In this document: in pieces, positions 1 through 8,266 of the stretch
How positions within the stretch are numbered: position 1 is the first letter of the stretch
Layout: the number at the start of each line of letters is the position of its first letter
Origin: CAYMYN01 sp964394665
Lineage (GTDB): Bacteria; Planctomycetota; UBA1135; GCA-002686595
Reading direction: 5' to 3'
Assembly: GCA_964394665.1 (NCBI GenBank)
Contig: CAYMYN010000003.1
Span: 248,001 to 312,000, forward strand
DNA length: 64,000 bases
Translations under genes and position numbers: made by a program
The notes under the pieces: model-generated
What the model saw: only the letters and a program-made list of their open reading frames with translations
Told to the model about the DNA's origin: nothing
The model's database searches: none

Positions 1-107
1 GGGCAAGCGTCCGCGAGCGCGCGCTCTTGCTCTTCGATGGGGAGGTCGCACACGGCCTCGAACAGGGAACGCGCACGTTCGAACGCGGAGTCGTTCGAGG
101 CTGTCAT
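1..107 (-). CDS. Ser/Thr protein kinase, N-terminus only (partial)
   Basis: The gene starts with an ATG whose first bases overlap the TGA of the upstream sigma-factor gene (ATGA), and it runs off the left edge. The 35 visible residues are a helical segment with FERARSLFEAVCDLPIEEQE, then ALADAC. This matches the N-terminal lead-in commonly found before the kinase domain in planctomycete and acidobacterial Ser/Thr kinases that pair with ECF sigma factors of the next gene's type. The kinase domain is not in the window, so the call rests on this short segment and on the coupling. The base composition is less GC-rich than most of the window. Confidence 0.55.
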   Translation of the reverse strand, partial: MTASNDSAFERARSLFEAVCDLPIEEQERALADAC

Positions 108-709
108 GGCTTCTCGAGTCGGTGTGAGAGCCAAGCGCGCGCGAAGCGCCACTCGCGCGCCACGGTACGCTCGGAGATCGAGAGTGCCGCCGCGGTCTCC
201 TCGACGGAGAGGCCGCCGAAGTAGCGCAGCTCGACCACGTCGACTTGGCGCGGAGCGCGTGCGCGCAGCTCGTCGAGGGCTTGGTCGAGCTCGACGAGGC
301 CGACGTCGTCCTTCCGGGTCGCGGGTTCGTCGAGCATGGACGCGAGCTCGACGCGCGCGAGCTCGCCGCCACGCTTCATGCGCCGCCGTGCGCGGGCGTG
401 ATCGACGAGGATGTGCCGCATCGCGCGCGCCGCCGTCGCCAAGAAGTGATTGCGGTCACGGAAGTCCGCCTGCGCGCCGTCGAAGAGCTTGAGCCAGGCT
501 TCGTGCACGAGCGCCGTCGGCTGGAGCGTGTGGTCCGCGCGCTCGCTCGCCATGGCGCGGTCGGCGAGCGCGCGCAGCTCGTCGTGGACGAGCCTGAGCA
601 GCTTCTCGCCCTGCGCATCCCCGCCCGCAGCGGCGGCGTGCAAGAGCCGCGTCGCTTCGCCGCGGGTGCTCGGCGTGTCGCTGTCCTCGCCCACTGGCCG
701 CACGGTCAT
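104..709 (-). CDS. ECF-type RNA polymerase sigma factor
   Basis: A 201-residue sigma-70 protein of the ECF subfamily usually coupled to Ser/Thr kinases. Region 2 is seen as a Leu/Ala-rich helix followed by LVHEAWLKLF and RNHFLATAARAMRHILVDHA. The region 4 helix-turn-helix is VVELRYFGGLSVEETAAALS followed by SERTVAREWRFARAWL. The ATG at 709 is chosen because translation further upstream reads into sequence unlike the family. The stop overlaps the start of the kinase gene, so translation is probably coupled and the kinase may control the sigma factor's output. No convincing Shine-Dalgarno is visible. Confidence 0.88.
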   Translation of the reverse strand: MTVRPVGEDSDTPSTRGEATRLLHAAAAGGDAQGEKLLRLVHDELRALADRAMASERADHTLQPTALVHEAWLKLFDGAQADFRDRNHFLATAARAMRHILVDHARARRRMKRGGELARVELASMLDEPATRKDDVGLVELDQALDELRARAPRQVDVVELRYFGGLSVEETAAALSISERTVAREWRFARAWLSHRLEKP

Positions 710-915
710 GCGCTCATGATAGCGGGCGACGTGCGACGGAACAGGGAGGGGCAGCGAGGCGAGCATCGTTCCTCGAAGCGACACACGGGGCTCCTGAGCG
801 CCAAGAAGGCCCCATTCTCCTCGAAGCACGAGAAATCGTGGCAGTCCTCGCGGTGACCCGTCGCTTGCGCCCTGTGGAGCTCGATCGCGGTGTGTGCCGC
901 GGGGGCCCCCGAACC

Positions 916-3300
916 ATGCACGACCAACATGCTAGCAACGCTCTCTTCTCGCTGTGCGCACTCACGGCACTCCTCGCCACCTCCTGCTCCGGCGGAGGGG
1001 GAGGCGGCGGGAACGCCGGACCCGGGCCCGGTTCGGGGATCGACGAAGGCACGTTCAGCATCGAGGCCTTCGGCTACGAGGACACCGACCCGTCCGGGTT
1101 CCATCCGCTCGGGACCGACGGGACACAGCTGTTGTCGCGCAAGGAGCTTGCGATCTTCCTGCCCATGGAGGGCACGCAGGCGGCCGGAGGTTGGCTGCTG
1201 GACGATCCGAGCGCAGGGCATGCGCAGCTGTTCAACGCGACGGCGCTGCAGCCGGACTTGCGCCGCGTGCTCGCGGTTGCGAGCGGCGACCTCGATGGGG
1301 ACGGGCGAGAGGACATCGTGATCTGCGTCGGCGGCAGCGGTATCCCGACCCGCCTCGCGACCCTCCAGCGCACGGTGGCGGGTGGGACGCTGGTCACGAC
1401 CATCATCACGTTGTCGGCGCAGATCACGGATGCGCGCCTCGCGCTCGGCGACCTCGACGGCGACGGCCGCGACGAGATCGCGCTCGCGACGATCGAGCCC
1501 TTCGGAAGGCTGCGCGTCTTCGGCGGGCCCGACGTGAACTTCGCGCAGCTCCATAGCGCTGTCTTCTCGACAAACGTGACCGAAGCCTCCGTCTGCATGG
1601 TGCAGCTCGATGACGACGTCGAGCTCGAGCTTTGTTTCAGTGTCACAGCGGGCTTTTCCAAGTACCTGCGCCTCATCGACGACGCATCCGCTGACTTCGC
1701 GCTACTGCGCGACACCACGGATGTGGCCTCGACGGGCGGGCAGGACGCCTTCGTGCTGGGGGCCGACACCGACGGCGACGGTATCGACGAGCTCGTCGTC
1801 TGCTCGCTCCAACCCGACATCTTCGGAGAGCTCCGTGTGCGGACCTACCGATTCATCGGCGGAAACCTGATCGGTGGTGTGACGTTCACGTCGTCGCTCG
1901 ACTTCTTCATCGATGGCTTCCCGGGTGCGTGGAGCGCCGTGGCTTACGACCCGTCAGGCGATGGGCGCGAGCACGTTGCAGTGGTCTTGCCCATCAGCTC
2001 CGGCTCGAGGTTTCGCCTGCTGACGCTGAATCCCACATCCAGTGCGTCCTGGACGGCGGGCCCGGCGGTGAACCTCGAAGTCTCGCACGAGTTCGCGCAA
2101 GTGACGTTGATCGCAGGCGACCACGACAGCGATGGCGACGAGGAGCTCTACGCGGGCTTCCACACGGGCTCGGGGTCGACCAAGACGCGTCGCGTTGCCA
2201 TTTATGATCCGGGCATCGGTGGAGCGCCCGTCTACTTGCCTATCGCGACGGCTGCAGGCGCCGGCGCAAACTTCTCGCCGGCCATGACGCTCGCGGATGT
2301 CGACGCCGACGGGCTCGCCATCCGCTACACCGGGCTGGCGTTCCTGTCGCTCGCCGACCCGATGCCGATCGCGGTGCTCGCGGCCCCGCCGACACGCGCG
2401 GGGATCTCGCAGAATTACGGCGGTTCGAGTACCTCCTACGGCGTCGCGTCGAGCACCGCGCAGAGCTACGGCGTCACGAACCGCGTCACGGCGTCGGTCT
2501 ACGCGGGCTTCAGCATCACGGGGCTGCTCGGGGTGTTCGGCGCCTCGGCCACGAAGACGCTCTCGGAGCAGCTCGAGCGCACGTCGACCACGACCGAGAA
2601 GGTGACGCAAGTACAAGCGTTCGCGGGCGCACACGACGACGACGTCGTGATCTTCCAAAGCACGCTGAACAAGTCGTACGAGTACGAGATCATCGGCGCG
2701 CCCGACCCGACGCTGATCGGTACGTACATGACGATCGACGTCCCCGTGTCGACGAGGGTCTACAAGTGGACGGTGCCGTACTACAACGCGTCGATGACGC
2801 CGGCGAATCAGATCGGCGCAGACGTGCTCTCGCACGCGATCGGCGATCCGGCGAGTTATCGCACGCTCGCCGAGCTCGACAGCGACACCGGTGCCTATGT
2901 CGGCTGGCGATCGCAAGAGCTCGGCGTCGGCCAGGGCAATGGCACGAACGCGGCGGGGATCGAGCTCGAAGACGAGCAGGCGACCAGCGAGCAGCGAACG
3001 TTCTCGGTCGACTACGAGGTTGGCATCACGGCCGGCGGCGCGACGTTCGGCGGCAGCTTCGGCGTCTCGGACGGCTCGATCTACTCGATCACGGCATCGC
3101 AGACGACGAGCTATGTCGGCGCGGTCGGCGACATCTCGTCGCCCGCCGACTACAGCGCGTGGCGGTATGACTTCGGGTTGTCGGTGTACCAACGCGGCGT
3201 GCTCGCGGACGCGGGCGGACAGCCGAGCGGGCTCGACCCCGGCGTGCGTCCGTTCCAGGTCGTGACGTACTGGGTGACGCCGACGGGATCACAGTACTGA
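916..3300 (+). CDS. FG-GAP/VCBS-repeat lipoprotein with Gly/Ser/Thr-rich C-terminal domain
   Basis: A predicted 794-residue lipoprotein. A hydrophobic signal is followed by lipobox LATSC with the acceptor at Cys24, then a glycine-rich tether. The N-terminal half carries repeated calcium-loop blades of FG-GAP/VCBS type (GDLDGDGRED, GDLDGDGRDE, GADTDGDGID, GDHDSDGDEE), which normally form an integrin-like beta-propeller. The C-terminal ~300 residues are rich in Gly, Ser and Thr and contain long alternating polar/apolar stretches (for example YEVGITAGGATFGG). These resemble beta-hairpins of secreted pore-forming or adhesive domains, but I do not recognise the family. The gene is divergent from the ECF/kinase pair and less GC-rich than most of the window. 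The ATG at 916 is the only start giving a clean signal peptide. Confidence 0.75.
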   Translation: MHDQHASNALFSLCALTALLATSCSGGGGGGGNAGPGPGSGIDEGTFSIEAFGYEDTDPSGFHPLGTDGTQLLSRKELAIFLPMEGTQAAGGWLLDDPSAGHAQLFNATALQPDLRRVLAVASGDLDGDGREDIVICVGGSGIPTRLATLQRTVAGGTLVTTIITLSAQITDARLALGDLDGDGRDEIALATIEPFGRLRVFGGPDVNFAQLHSAVFSTNVTEASVCMVQLDDDVELELCFSVTAGFSKYLRLIDDASADFALLRDTTDVASTGGQDAFVLGADTDGDGIDELVVCSLQPDIFGELRVRTYRFIGGNLIGGVTFTSSLDFFIDGFPGAWSAVAYDPSGDGREHVAVVLPISSGSRFRLLTLNPTSSASWTAGPAVNLEVSHEFAQVTLIAGDHDSDGDEELYAGFHTGSGSTKTRRVAIYDPGIGGAPVYLPIATAAGAGANFSPAMTLADVDADGLAIRYTGLAFLSLADPMPIAVLAAPPTRAGISQNYGGSSTSYGVASSTAQSYGVTNRVTASVYAGFSITGLLGVFGASATKTLSEQLERTSTTTEKVTQVQAFAGAHDDDVVIFQSTLNKSYEYEIIGAPDPTLIGTYMTIDVPVSTRVYKWTVPYYNASMTPANQIGADVLSHAIGDPASYRTLAELDSDTGAYVGWRSQELGVGQGNGTNAAGIELEDEQATSEQRTFSVDYEVGITAGGATFGGSFGVSDGSIYSITASQTTSYVGAVGDISSPADYSAWRYDFGLSVYQRGVLADAGGQPSGLDPGVRPFQVVTYWVTPTGSQY

Positions 3301-3342
3301 GTCCGCGCGGCGCGTCGCGGCGGGCAACGGGGGACGGTCGTC

Positions 3343-3648
3343 TTGTCGCGCCCGTCGCCCATGGGCCTTGCTCCCGCGCTCCCCGAGAAGCCTTGGATCG
3401 ACGGCGGCGCCGCCTTCATCCGAGAGGCTCACTTTCGATTGCGCACCCTCGAGCCCCTGCCCGCCGGAGCGTGGGTGCGAGGCCCCCAAGGGCGCTGGTG
3501 TCGGGCCACGTTGGTACCGGGCGGCGAGGCACATGAAGTCGAGCTGATCTACCCGTACGAGCATTTCCGCCGGTTTCCCCGCCCCGTCGAGCCTCGCTTC
3601 GGCGTTCGCTTTGTCGTGGAACTGGGCACGGGCGCGGCGGCGGTATGA
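3343..3648 (+). CDS. Small hypothetical protein (doubtful)
   Basis: An open frame of up to 101 residues, with alternative starts at 3343 and an ATG at 3358. The translation has a plausible globular pattern (FRLRTLEPLPAG, VELIYPYEHFRRFPRP) but I recognise no family and see no Shine-Dalgarno. After its stop the same frame continues into a piece of catalase-peroxidase C-terminus. It may be a real small gene or debris in a region of rearranged DNA. Confidence 0.3.
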   Translation: MSRPSPMGLAPALPEKPWIDGGAAFIREAHFRLRTLEPLPAGAWVRGPQGRWCRATLVPGGEAHEVELIYPYEHFRRFPRPVEPRFGVRFVVELGTGAAAV

Positions 3649-3678
3649 GGCGAAGACGGCCGCGAGGAAGGCCGAGGC

Positions 3679-3771
3679 GACGACGCCCGGGGGAAGTTCG
3701 TGAACGACTCCACGGCCGCCTGGACGAAGGTGATGGAGCTCGACCGCTTCGAGCTCGAAGGCCGCCGCTGA
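3679..3771 (+). pseudogene. katG: 3'-terminal remnant of catalase-peroxidase gene
   Basis: In one frame this 93-base stretch encodes DDARGKF, FVNDSTAAWTKVM and LDRFEL, followed by a short tail and TGA. KatG proteins end with a segment of the form DDAxEKFVxDFVAAWxKVMNxDRFDL, so this is recognisably the last ~30 residues of KatG. Nothing upstream resembles the other ~700 residues. The fragment therefore is only the end of the gene, as in the duplicated gene ends at 6496-6846 and 48353-48475. An intact katG would be expected elsewhere in the genome. Confidence 0.7.
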
Positions 3772-3866
3772 GCCGATACCCAGCGCCACTCCTCTCGTAC
3801 GCCGACAGCCGAGCAGGCCGGGCTCCATTCGCGCTTGGCCTGCTCGTGTACAGGTGGGCCCGACAC

Positions 3867-5318
3867 TCAGGGGCTTCGCTCTTCCGGCAGACGCAGCTCG
3901 GGCGCGGGCTCAAGGGTCCCGGGCTCGGCGAGGGTGATGCGTACGAAAGCGCCGTCCCCCTCTAGAAGCACGCGCTCGAACCCGACTCCGAGTTCGTCGG
4001 TCCCCCGCGGCCATGTGCCGCGCGCTGACCTCACGTGGGCCGCGGCCAGGGCCGCGCGCACGAGCTCACCCTGCGCGTCGGACCGCACCAAGGCCGGCAA
4101 GAGGCTCGCCTTGGGGGCCAAGAGGCCCGCCAGCAGCCCGCGCGTGGCGGGCGCGCGCCCCGGTTCCGCGTCCTTCGCATCCCCGAGCCGCCGCGCCCGA
4201 TCGGCGAGCTCGGCCATCGTGGCCCGGTACCCCGCGAGCTCCGCCTCCGCCCGCAGGACAAAGTAGGGCTCCAAGGGACCCGCGTCGGCCATCGAGCTGA
4301 TCATGCCGAGGCCGTAGGCCTCCTCGAGGGCGATCATGTCGGGCGCGCTTTCCACGAGGGAGCTCGCGCGGTGCAACACGAAGGCTGAGAGGTCCCCGGC
4401 GTCCAGCTCCGGGGCCGAGAGGATGTGGACCAGGGTTCGGTCGCCCAGCTCGCGCACCGCGCCGGCCGTCATCAGAAGGGTTGGCAGGGGCGTCTGGGCC
4501 AGGTGCTCGGCGATCCGGTAGATGGCCTCGACGTCTTCGAGGGCATCCGCCGCGCCTCCGTCTTGCGCGCGGACGCGCGCCTCCAGCGCGAGCACCTCGG
4601 CCAGGGAGTACAGGGGCAGCACGCTCGGGATCCGCACCACCTCGTAGTCCCCGCCCGCGCCGGTCTCGAAGCTGCAGCGTGGGAGCCGCGAAGTCTCGCG
4701 CGCCCGCGCCAACGCCGGACCGGCGCGGTCCAGGAGGGCGCGCAGCTCGGGATCGTCCGCCGTGAGCTCGGCCTCGCCCCGCAGCACATCGCGCCAAGGG
4801 CCGGGATGGAGGGCCGCGGGGCCCTCGAACAGCTCCGCGACGTGCTCCTCGTAGAGCGGCGCGGCGTTCTCGGCCGGGTCGACACGGCCCGGGGCGACGC
4901 GGTAGGCGATGCGGCCGGCCTCGACCCGCGCGCTGAGTAGGATCACGCGCGCGCGCAGCTCCAGGTTCCAATAGAGCCCGCATGCCAGGGCCAGCGCGAG
5001 CGCGGCCGCCGAGGCCAACGGCACGGGCGATAACGCCCGACGGCGCGCCACGGTGAGGACCCACGGCAGAACCGCGGCGTGCGCGAGGAACAGGCCCAAG
5101 GCCGCGGGCCAGGGCGCGTGCTCGACGCCGAGTTCGAAGCGCAGGCTCAGCGCCTTCCACACCAGCAACCCGTGGAAGGCGCCGGGGAGCGCGACCGCCG
5201 CGACCAGCAAGGACAGACCTAACGCGCGTTTCGAAGAGCGCGCGGAGTACGCTGCTCCCGCCGCGGCGAGCAGCATGGAGAAGGCGAGCTGGAGCGCGAT
5301 CAAGAGGGCGAGGTGCAT
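3867..5318 (-). CDS. Membrane protein of unknown function in ECF sigma operon
   Basis: A 483-residue protein with four hydrophobic segments near the N-terminus (about residues 3-25, 33-53, 71-91 and 100-118). A long, mostly helical soluble part follows, rich in Ala, Leu and Arg, with no motif I recognise. It begins three bases after the stop of the gene at 5322-5717, which overlaps the sigma-factor gene, so the three form one operon. The layout resembles the ECF/large-membrane-protein pair at 37076-39453. By position it may be regulated by, or sense a signal for, the sigma factor. Confidence 0.7.
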   Translation of the reverse strand: MHLALLIALQLAFSMLLAAAGAAYSARSSKRALGLSLLVAAVALPGAFHGLLVWKALSLRFELGVEHAPWPAALGLFLAHAAVLPWVLTVARRRALSPVPLASAAALALALACGLYWNLELRARVILLSARVEAGRIAYRVAPGRVDPAENAAPLYEEHVAELFEGPAALHPGPWRDVLRGEAELTADDPELRALLDRAGPALARARETSRLPRCSFETGAGGDYEVVRIPSVLPLYSLAEVLALEARVRAQDGGAADALEDVEAIYRIAEHLAQTPLPTLLMTAGAVRELGDRTLVHILSAPELDAGDLSAFVLHRASSLVESAPDMIALEEAYGLGMISSMADAGPLEPYFVLRAEAELAGYRATMAELADRARRLGDAKDAEPGRAPATRGLLAGLLAPKASLLPALVRSDAQGELVRAALAAAHVRSARGTWPRGTDELGVGFERVLLEGDGAFVRITLAEPGTLEPAPELRLPEERSP

Positions 5319-5321
5319 GGC

Positions 5322-5717
5322 TCAAAGCTCCTGGAACAAGTCGCGGGTGGGATAGGAGTCCGTAAGGAGCGGCGCGAGGCGCGGGACCCGCGCGTGGGTC
5401 GCGAGGAAGGTCGCGCGCCGGAACTCGGCGCCGTCGATGCCGGGGAGGGGCACGGATGGCGCGGACTCGGCCGCGTCCAAGTGCCGGGGAATCCGGAACG
5501 CGCCGTCGCGGGCCGGGGACTCCCGCAGGCTGAGCGCGACCAGGAGGCTCGCGGCGGCCGCGGCGAGCCAGATGCGCGAGTCCGGCCCTCGTGTGACCGC
5601 CGAGTACACGCGCCGCCGCAACTCGGGGGAGGGAACTGGCCGCGGCCGCTGCGCGAGGGCGCGCTCCAGCTCCGCGAGTTCTTCGGGGAGCTCGTCCCAG
5701 GGCTCCTGTGCGCTCAT
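5322..5717 (-). CDS. Single-pass membrane protein, putative anti-sigma partner
   Basis: A 131-residue protein with an acidic cytoplasmic start (WDELPEELAELERALAQ), one hydrophobic segment near residues 55-70 (IWLAAAAASLLVALSL) and a C-terminal portion predicted outside the membrane. The ATG overlaps the stop of the ECF sigma gene (ATGA), as is typical of sigma/anti-sigma pairs. There is no zinc-binding anti-sigma motif, so the role is inferred from topology and coupling only. Confidence 0.65.
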   Translation of the reverse strand: MSAQEPWDELPEELAELERALAQRPRPVPSPELRRRVYSAVTRGPDSRIWLAAAAASLLVALSLRESPARDGAFRIPRHLDAAESAPSVPLPGIDGAEFRRATFLATHARVPRLAPLLTDSYPTRDLFQEL

Positions 5718-6241
5718 CGAACCGCCCCCAGCTCGGCGCGCAGGCGCTCGAGCGCGTAGCGATAGCGACTGGCGGCGGTGTTGGCCGAGAGGCCGAGCGC
5801 GGCGCCGATCTCGGCGAAGGTCAGCTCGCCCTCGATCTTCAGCGCGAGGACCTCCCGCTGTTCCCGGGGCAGTCGGGCGAGGGCCCGCTCGAGACCCGGG
5901 AGGGCCTCGGACACCTCCTGCGGTTCGGCCGTCATCTCCGCGACCGATGCCCAGGGCACGGGCTGCCGCCGCCCCCTGAGCCGCAGTGCGGCGTTGCGCA
6001 GGGCCCGGAAGAGGTACGCGCGCGGCTCGGCGGCCCGCGCCAGGGCGGCGCGCGAACGGTAGAGATCGAGGAAGGTCTGCTGCACGGCGTCCTCCGCGTC
6101 GGCATGCGAGCCGGTGATGGCGAGGGCGACCGCGAGGAGGGCCCCTCCATGGCGATCGAAGAGGCCCCCCAAATCCCGGCTTCCTTCGTCCGCCGGGCGC
6201 GACCCCCCGCTCACCTCGTCCAGTTCGTTGGGCTCGTTCAT
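5714..6241 (-). CDS. ECF-type RNA polymerase sigma factor
   Basis: A 175-residue sigma-70 ECF protein. Region 2 contains SHADAEDAVQQTFLDLYR and AYLFRALRNAALR. Region 4 has LPREQREVLALKIEGELTF, then AEIGAALGLSANTAASRYRY, a complete helix-turn-helix. It is the first gene of a three-gene minus-strand operon whose second gene overlaps it by four bases. The upstream ~250 bases probably hold its promoter, but I cannot assign -35 and -10 boxes with confidence. Confidence 0.9.
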   Translation of the reverse strand: MNEPNELDEVSGGSRPADEGSRDLGGLFDRHGGALLAVALAITGSHADAEDAVQQTFLDLYRSRAALARAAEPRAYLFRALRNAALRLRGRRQPVPWASVAEMTAEPQEVSEALPGLERALARLPREQREVLALKIEGELTFAEIGAALGLSANTAASRYRYALERLRAELGAVR

Positions 6242-6495
6242 CCGGGAGCACCATCTCGAGCGCCCCGGGGCCCAAGTTCGTCTACCGATCCGAGATTTTT
6301 CTCATCCGAAGCGAGCGCGCCCGCAGGGACGCCGCGGCCTGCGCCCTCGAGGGAAGCCCCCGCGGATGAAGCTCGCCGTCGCGACGAGCAGCGCTCCGAA
6401 GGCGTGTGGCAGGGCCCGCTGGGGAAGACGCTCGATGAAGACGGGGGATCCGAGCCCGAAGCCTCGCGGCCCGTCCCTAGTCTGCGGCCCCGCTC
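6242..6495. other. Intergenic region upstream of ECF operon
   Basis: About 250 bases between the start of the ECF operon (minus strand) and the duplicated DUF2339 gene end. It contains an AT-richer patch around 6290-6310 that could belong to the ECF promoter. I see no gene, tRNA or clear terminator here. Confidence 0.4.
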
Positions 6496-6846
6496 AGCCC
6501 ACGCCCTGCGCGGTGCGGCCGAAGACGAAGCGTTGGTAGAGGAGCGAGACGAGGGTCAGGGACAGGGCCAGGCCGGCCAGGCTCCCGACGCGGGCCAGGC
6601 CTTCGAGGTCGCCCAGGTCGCGCAGGAAGACCTTGCCGATCACCAGCAGCAGCACCGCCAGGCTCGCCCAACGCGGACCGGGTTGGCCGCGCACGAGGCC
6701 AAGCGCGAGCAACGCTAGACCGTAGGCCGCCCACGAGAGCGAGAGGTCGAAGCTCGCCACGCGCGGCTCGGGGAAGGTGACCCGCGGGCCGTCGCTCCAC
6801 AGCTCCATGACCGTCGACGTCGACCCCAGGAACCACAGCAGCGCGT
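6496..6846 (-). pseudogene. Duplicated 3' end of DUF2339 membrane-protein gene (cassette A, distal repeat)
   Basis: This ~350-base stretch repeats, at about 93-95% identity by eye, the last ~355 bases of the DUF2339 gene at 8269-8623, in the same orientation. It encodes the last ~110 residues (for example LWSDGPRV, GKVFLRDLGDLEGLARVG, LLYQRFVFGR) with a 6-base deletion that keeps the frame, and a diverged last few residues. The frame stays open to TGA at 6494 and has an ATG at 6856, so a ~120-residue multi-pass peptide is possible, but no start signal supports it. It marks the far end of a 1.4-kb insertion carrying two genes. Confidence 0.88.
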
Positions 6847-6967
6847 GTTGGTCCATGCCCTGTGAGGCCCCGACGCCCGTTGAGCTCCCTCGGCTCGAAT
6901 CTCCGACCCCGGGCGCGGCTCCAAAGAGGCCGATCCCGGGGCCGGGTTGCATCCGAAACCTGATCCG

Positions 6968-7591
6968 CTACTGCCCGCCCCGCAGTCTTCCCCCGCGTCG
7001 AACGATCTCGGTCCGCAACCAGCGGGCCTTCCGAGACAAGGCGTAGAGGTCGGGATAGTGGGCTTCGCCCACCTCGTAGCGGCGAAGCTCGTTGTCGGGC
7101 GTCACGATGCAAGCAACGAGCCCCTCGTGGAAACCGTCGACGTTCAGCTTCACGGACCCACTCGGGCTCGGTGGGACGAGGGTATAGATCCCTTGCTCGA
7201 TCCGGCGTTCGAGTTCGGGCCGGGCCGTCTCGATGACGTGTGCTCGGACCTTGTCGTATTCCTGGGACAAGTCCCTCCACCCCATGTCCGCGTAGGTCAG
7301 GGCCCAGGTCTCCGGCGACCCAGTGCCATCCAACCAAGGTTCGAGGTCCGGCTCGGAGGGCATCGCGGCGACCTCGCGCACCTCGAGTTCGGCCACTCGT
7401 TCACTCGACACCGACTCGATGGCTCGGTCGCCGACCTCGAGGTGCTCGAGCGTCTCTCGGCGGGTCTGGACCGGGCCTGGTTCCACCGGCTGGATGGCGT
7501 CTTGCGGGGACGCGCCGCCGAAGAACCAGACGGCGCCGGCGAGGGCGCAGCCGGCAACGAGAGCGAACAGGGGTACACGTGCACGGGTCAT
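6968..7591 (-). CDS. Single-pass membrane-anchored exported protein, cassette A second gene
   Basis: A 207-residue protein with an N-terminal anchor (MTRARVPLFALVAG, then a hydrophobic run to WFFGG) and a mostly hydrophilic outside part. The C-terminal half, including SGSVKLNVDGFHEGLVACIV and YEVGEAHYPDLYALSRKARW, looks folded, but I recognise no family. It follows the cassette's first gene after 34 bases, so the two are probably co-transcribed. Base and codon use differ from the neighbouring host genes. Cassette B also has a second gene for a single-pass protein, but I cannot show homology between the two. Confidence 0.7.
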   Translation of the reverse strand: MTRARVPLFALVAGCALAGAVWFFGGASPQDAIQPVEPGPVQTRRETLEHLEVGDRAIESVSSERVAELEVREVAAMPSEPDLEPWLDGTGSPETWALTYADMGWRDLSQEYDKVRAHVIETARPELERRIEQGIYTLVPPSPSGSVKLNVDGFHEGLVACIVTPDNELRRYEVGEAHYPDLYALSRKARWLRTEIVRRGGRLRGGQ

Positions 7592-7625
7592 CGGAGGATG
7601 GGATACCGAGGAAGTCGTTGGGCTG

Positions 7626-8063
7626 TCAGTTGACGCAGGGCTCGCAGACGACCCGGACGCGCACTTTCCCAGCCGCACTTTCGGAAGTGCTCTCCCCCTG
7701 CGAGCCGCATGCACTGCCCGCGGTGGTGTCGAAGGGAGCCGATGCGGGTCCGAAGGGATTCAGCGTGGCGAAGTAAACCTGGAGCGTGGCGCTGCAGCCT
7801 GGTTCTCCAGGAGTGCATTGCAGGAGCTGACTGAGGAAGCACATGCCGTGTGAGCCGGTCACGCTCTGGATGTAGAAGGCGATGCCCGGGCGATGATACG
7901 CCACGCTGAGCTCGATGTCGCCACCCTCGATTCCACAAACCGAGCACTCGTACCCCGGCTCGTCGAGTCCTCCTGGATGGGCGATCGTCTGAGCGGGATC
8001 CATGTTGAGCATGGCGGCAGCGACGACGAGAAGGACGCCCATCAACTGAACTCGTGCTCTCAT
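7626..8063 (-). CDS. Small Cys-rich exported protein, cassette A first gene
   Basis: A 145-residue protein with a signal peptide (basic start, then LMGVLLVVAAAMLN) and about eight cysteines in the mature part, including YECSVCGIEGGD near its start and VVCEPCVN at the end. These suggest disulfides or metal binding outside the cytoplasm. I recognise no family. A strong Shine-Dalgarno (GAGGTGAT) stands just before the ATG. The first gene of cassette B encodes a similarly sized (143-residue), Cys-rich exported protein with a similar leader before its start. Confidence 0.75.
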   Translation of the reverse strand: MRARVQLMGVLLVVAAAMLNMDPAQTIAHPGGLDEPGYECSVCGIEGGDIELSVAYHRPGIAFYIQSVTGSHGMCFLSQLLQCTPGEPGCSATLQVYFATLNPFGPASAPFDTTAGSACGSQGESTSESAAGKVRVRVVCEPCVN

Positions 8064-8152
8064 TGGAAATCACCTCGTGCGGTTTGCTTCATGGGATGGC
8101 CTGCGTCGGATTGGGCACTCGTATGCTCCCCCGGCGAGATTCGATAGGACGG

Positions 8153-8181
8153 ACCCTACTCTCCGCTCTCGGCTTGGTCAA
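8153..8181 (-). promoter_or_regulatory. Putative promoter of cassette A
   Basis: Read on the minus strand, TTGACC (8181-8176) is followed after 17 bases by TAGGGT (8158-8153), about 90 bases upstream of the first cassette gene. The -35 box fits the vegetative consensus well and the -10 box poorly. Cassette B has TTGACT followed by TAGTTT at the corresponding position, which supports the assignment. Confidence 0.45.
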
Positions 8182-8266
8182 GTAGCCCACCGCGTCGCCG
8201 GCCGGGATTGCACGGCATCGCTGGACGGTTCACCGCAGTCCGCGCTGGCGCGTCCGTCGTCGGCTC

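Larger units (their letters stand above)
6847..8266 (-). mobile_element. Cassette A: two-gene insertion between duplicated gene ends
   Basis: This 1.4-kb stretch lies between the intact DUF2339 gene (stop at 8267) and a second copy of that gene's 3' end. It holds two genes in the same direction as the host gene: a small Cys-rich exported protein and a single-pass anchored protein. Its genes are less GC-rich than the flanks. No integrase, transposase or terminal inverted repeat is present. The order matches cassette B at 45657-48352. Confidence 0.7.
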
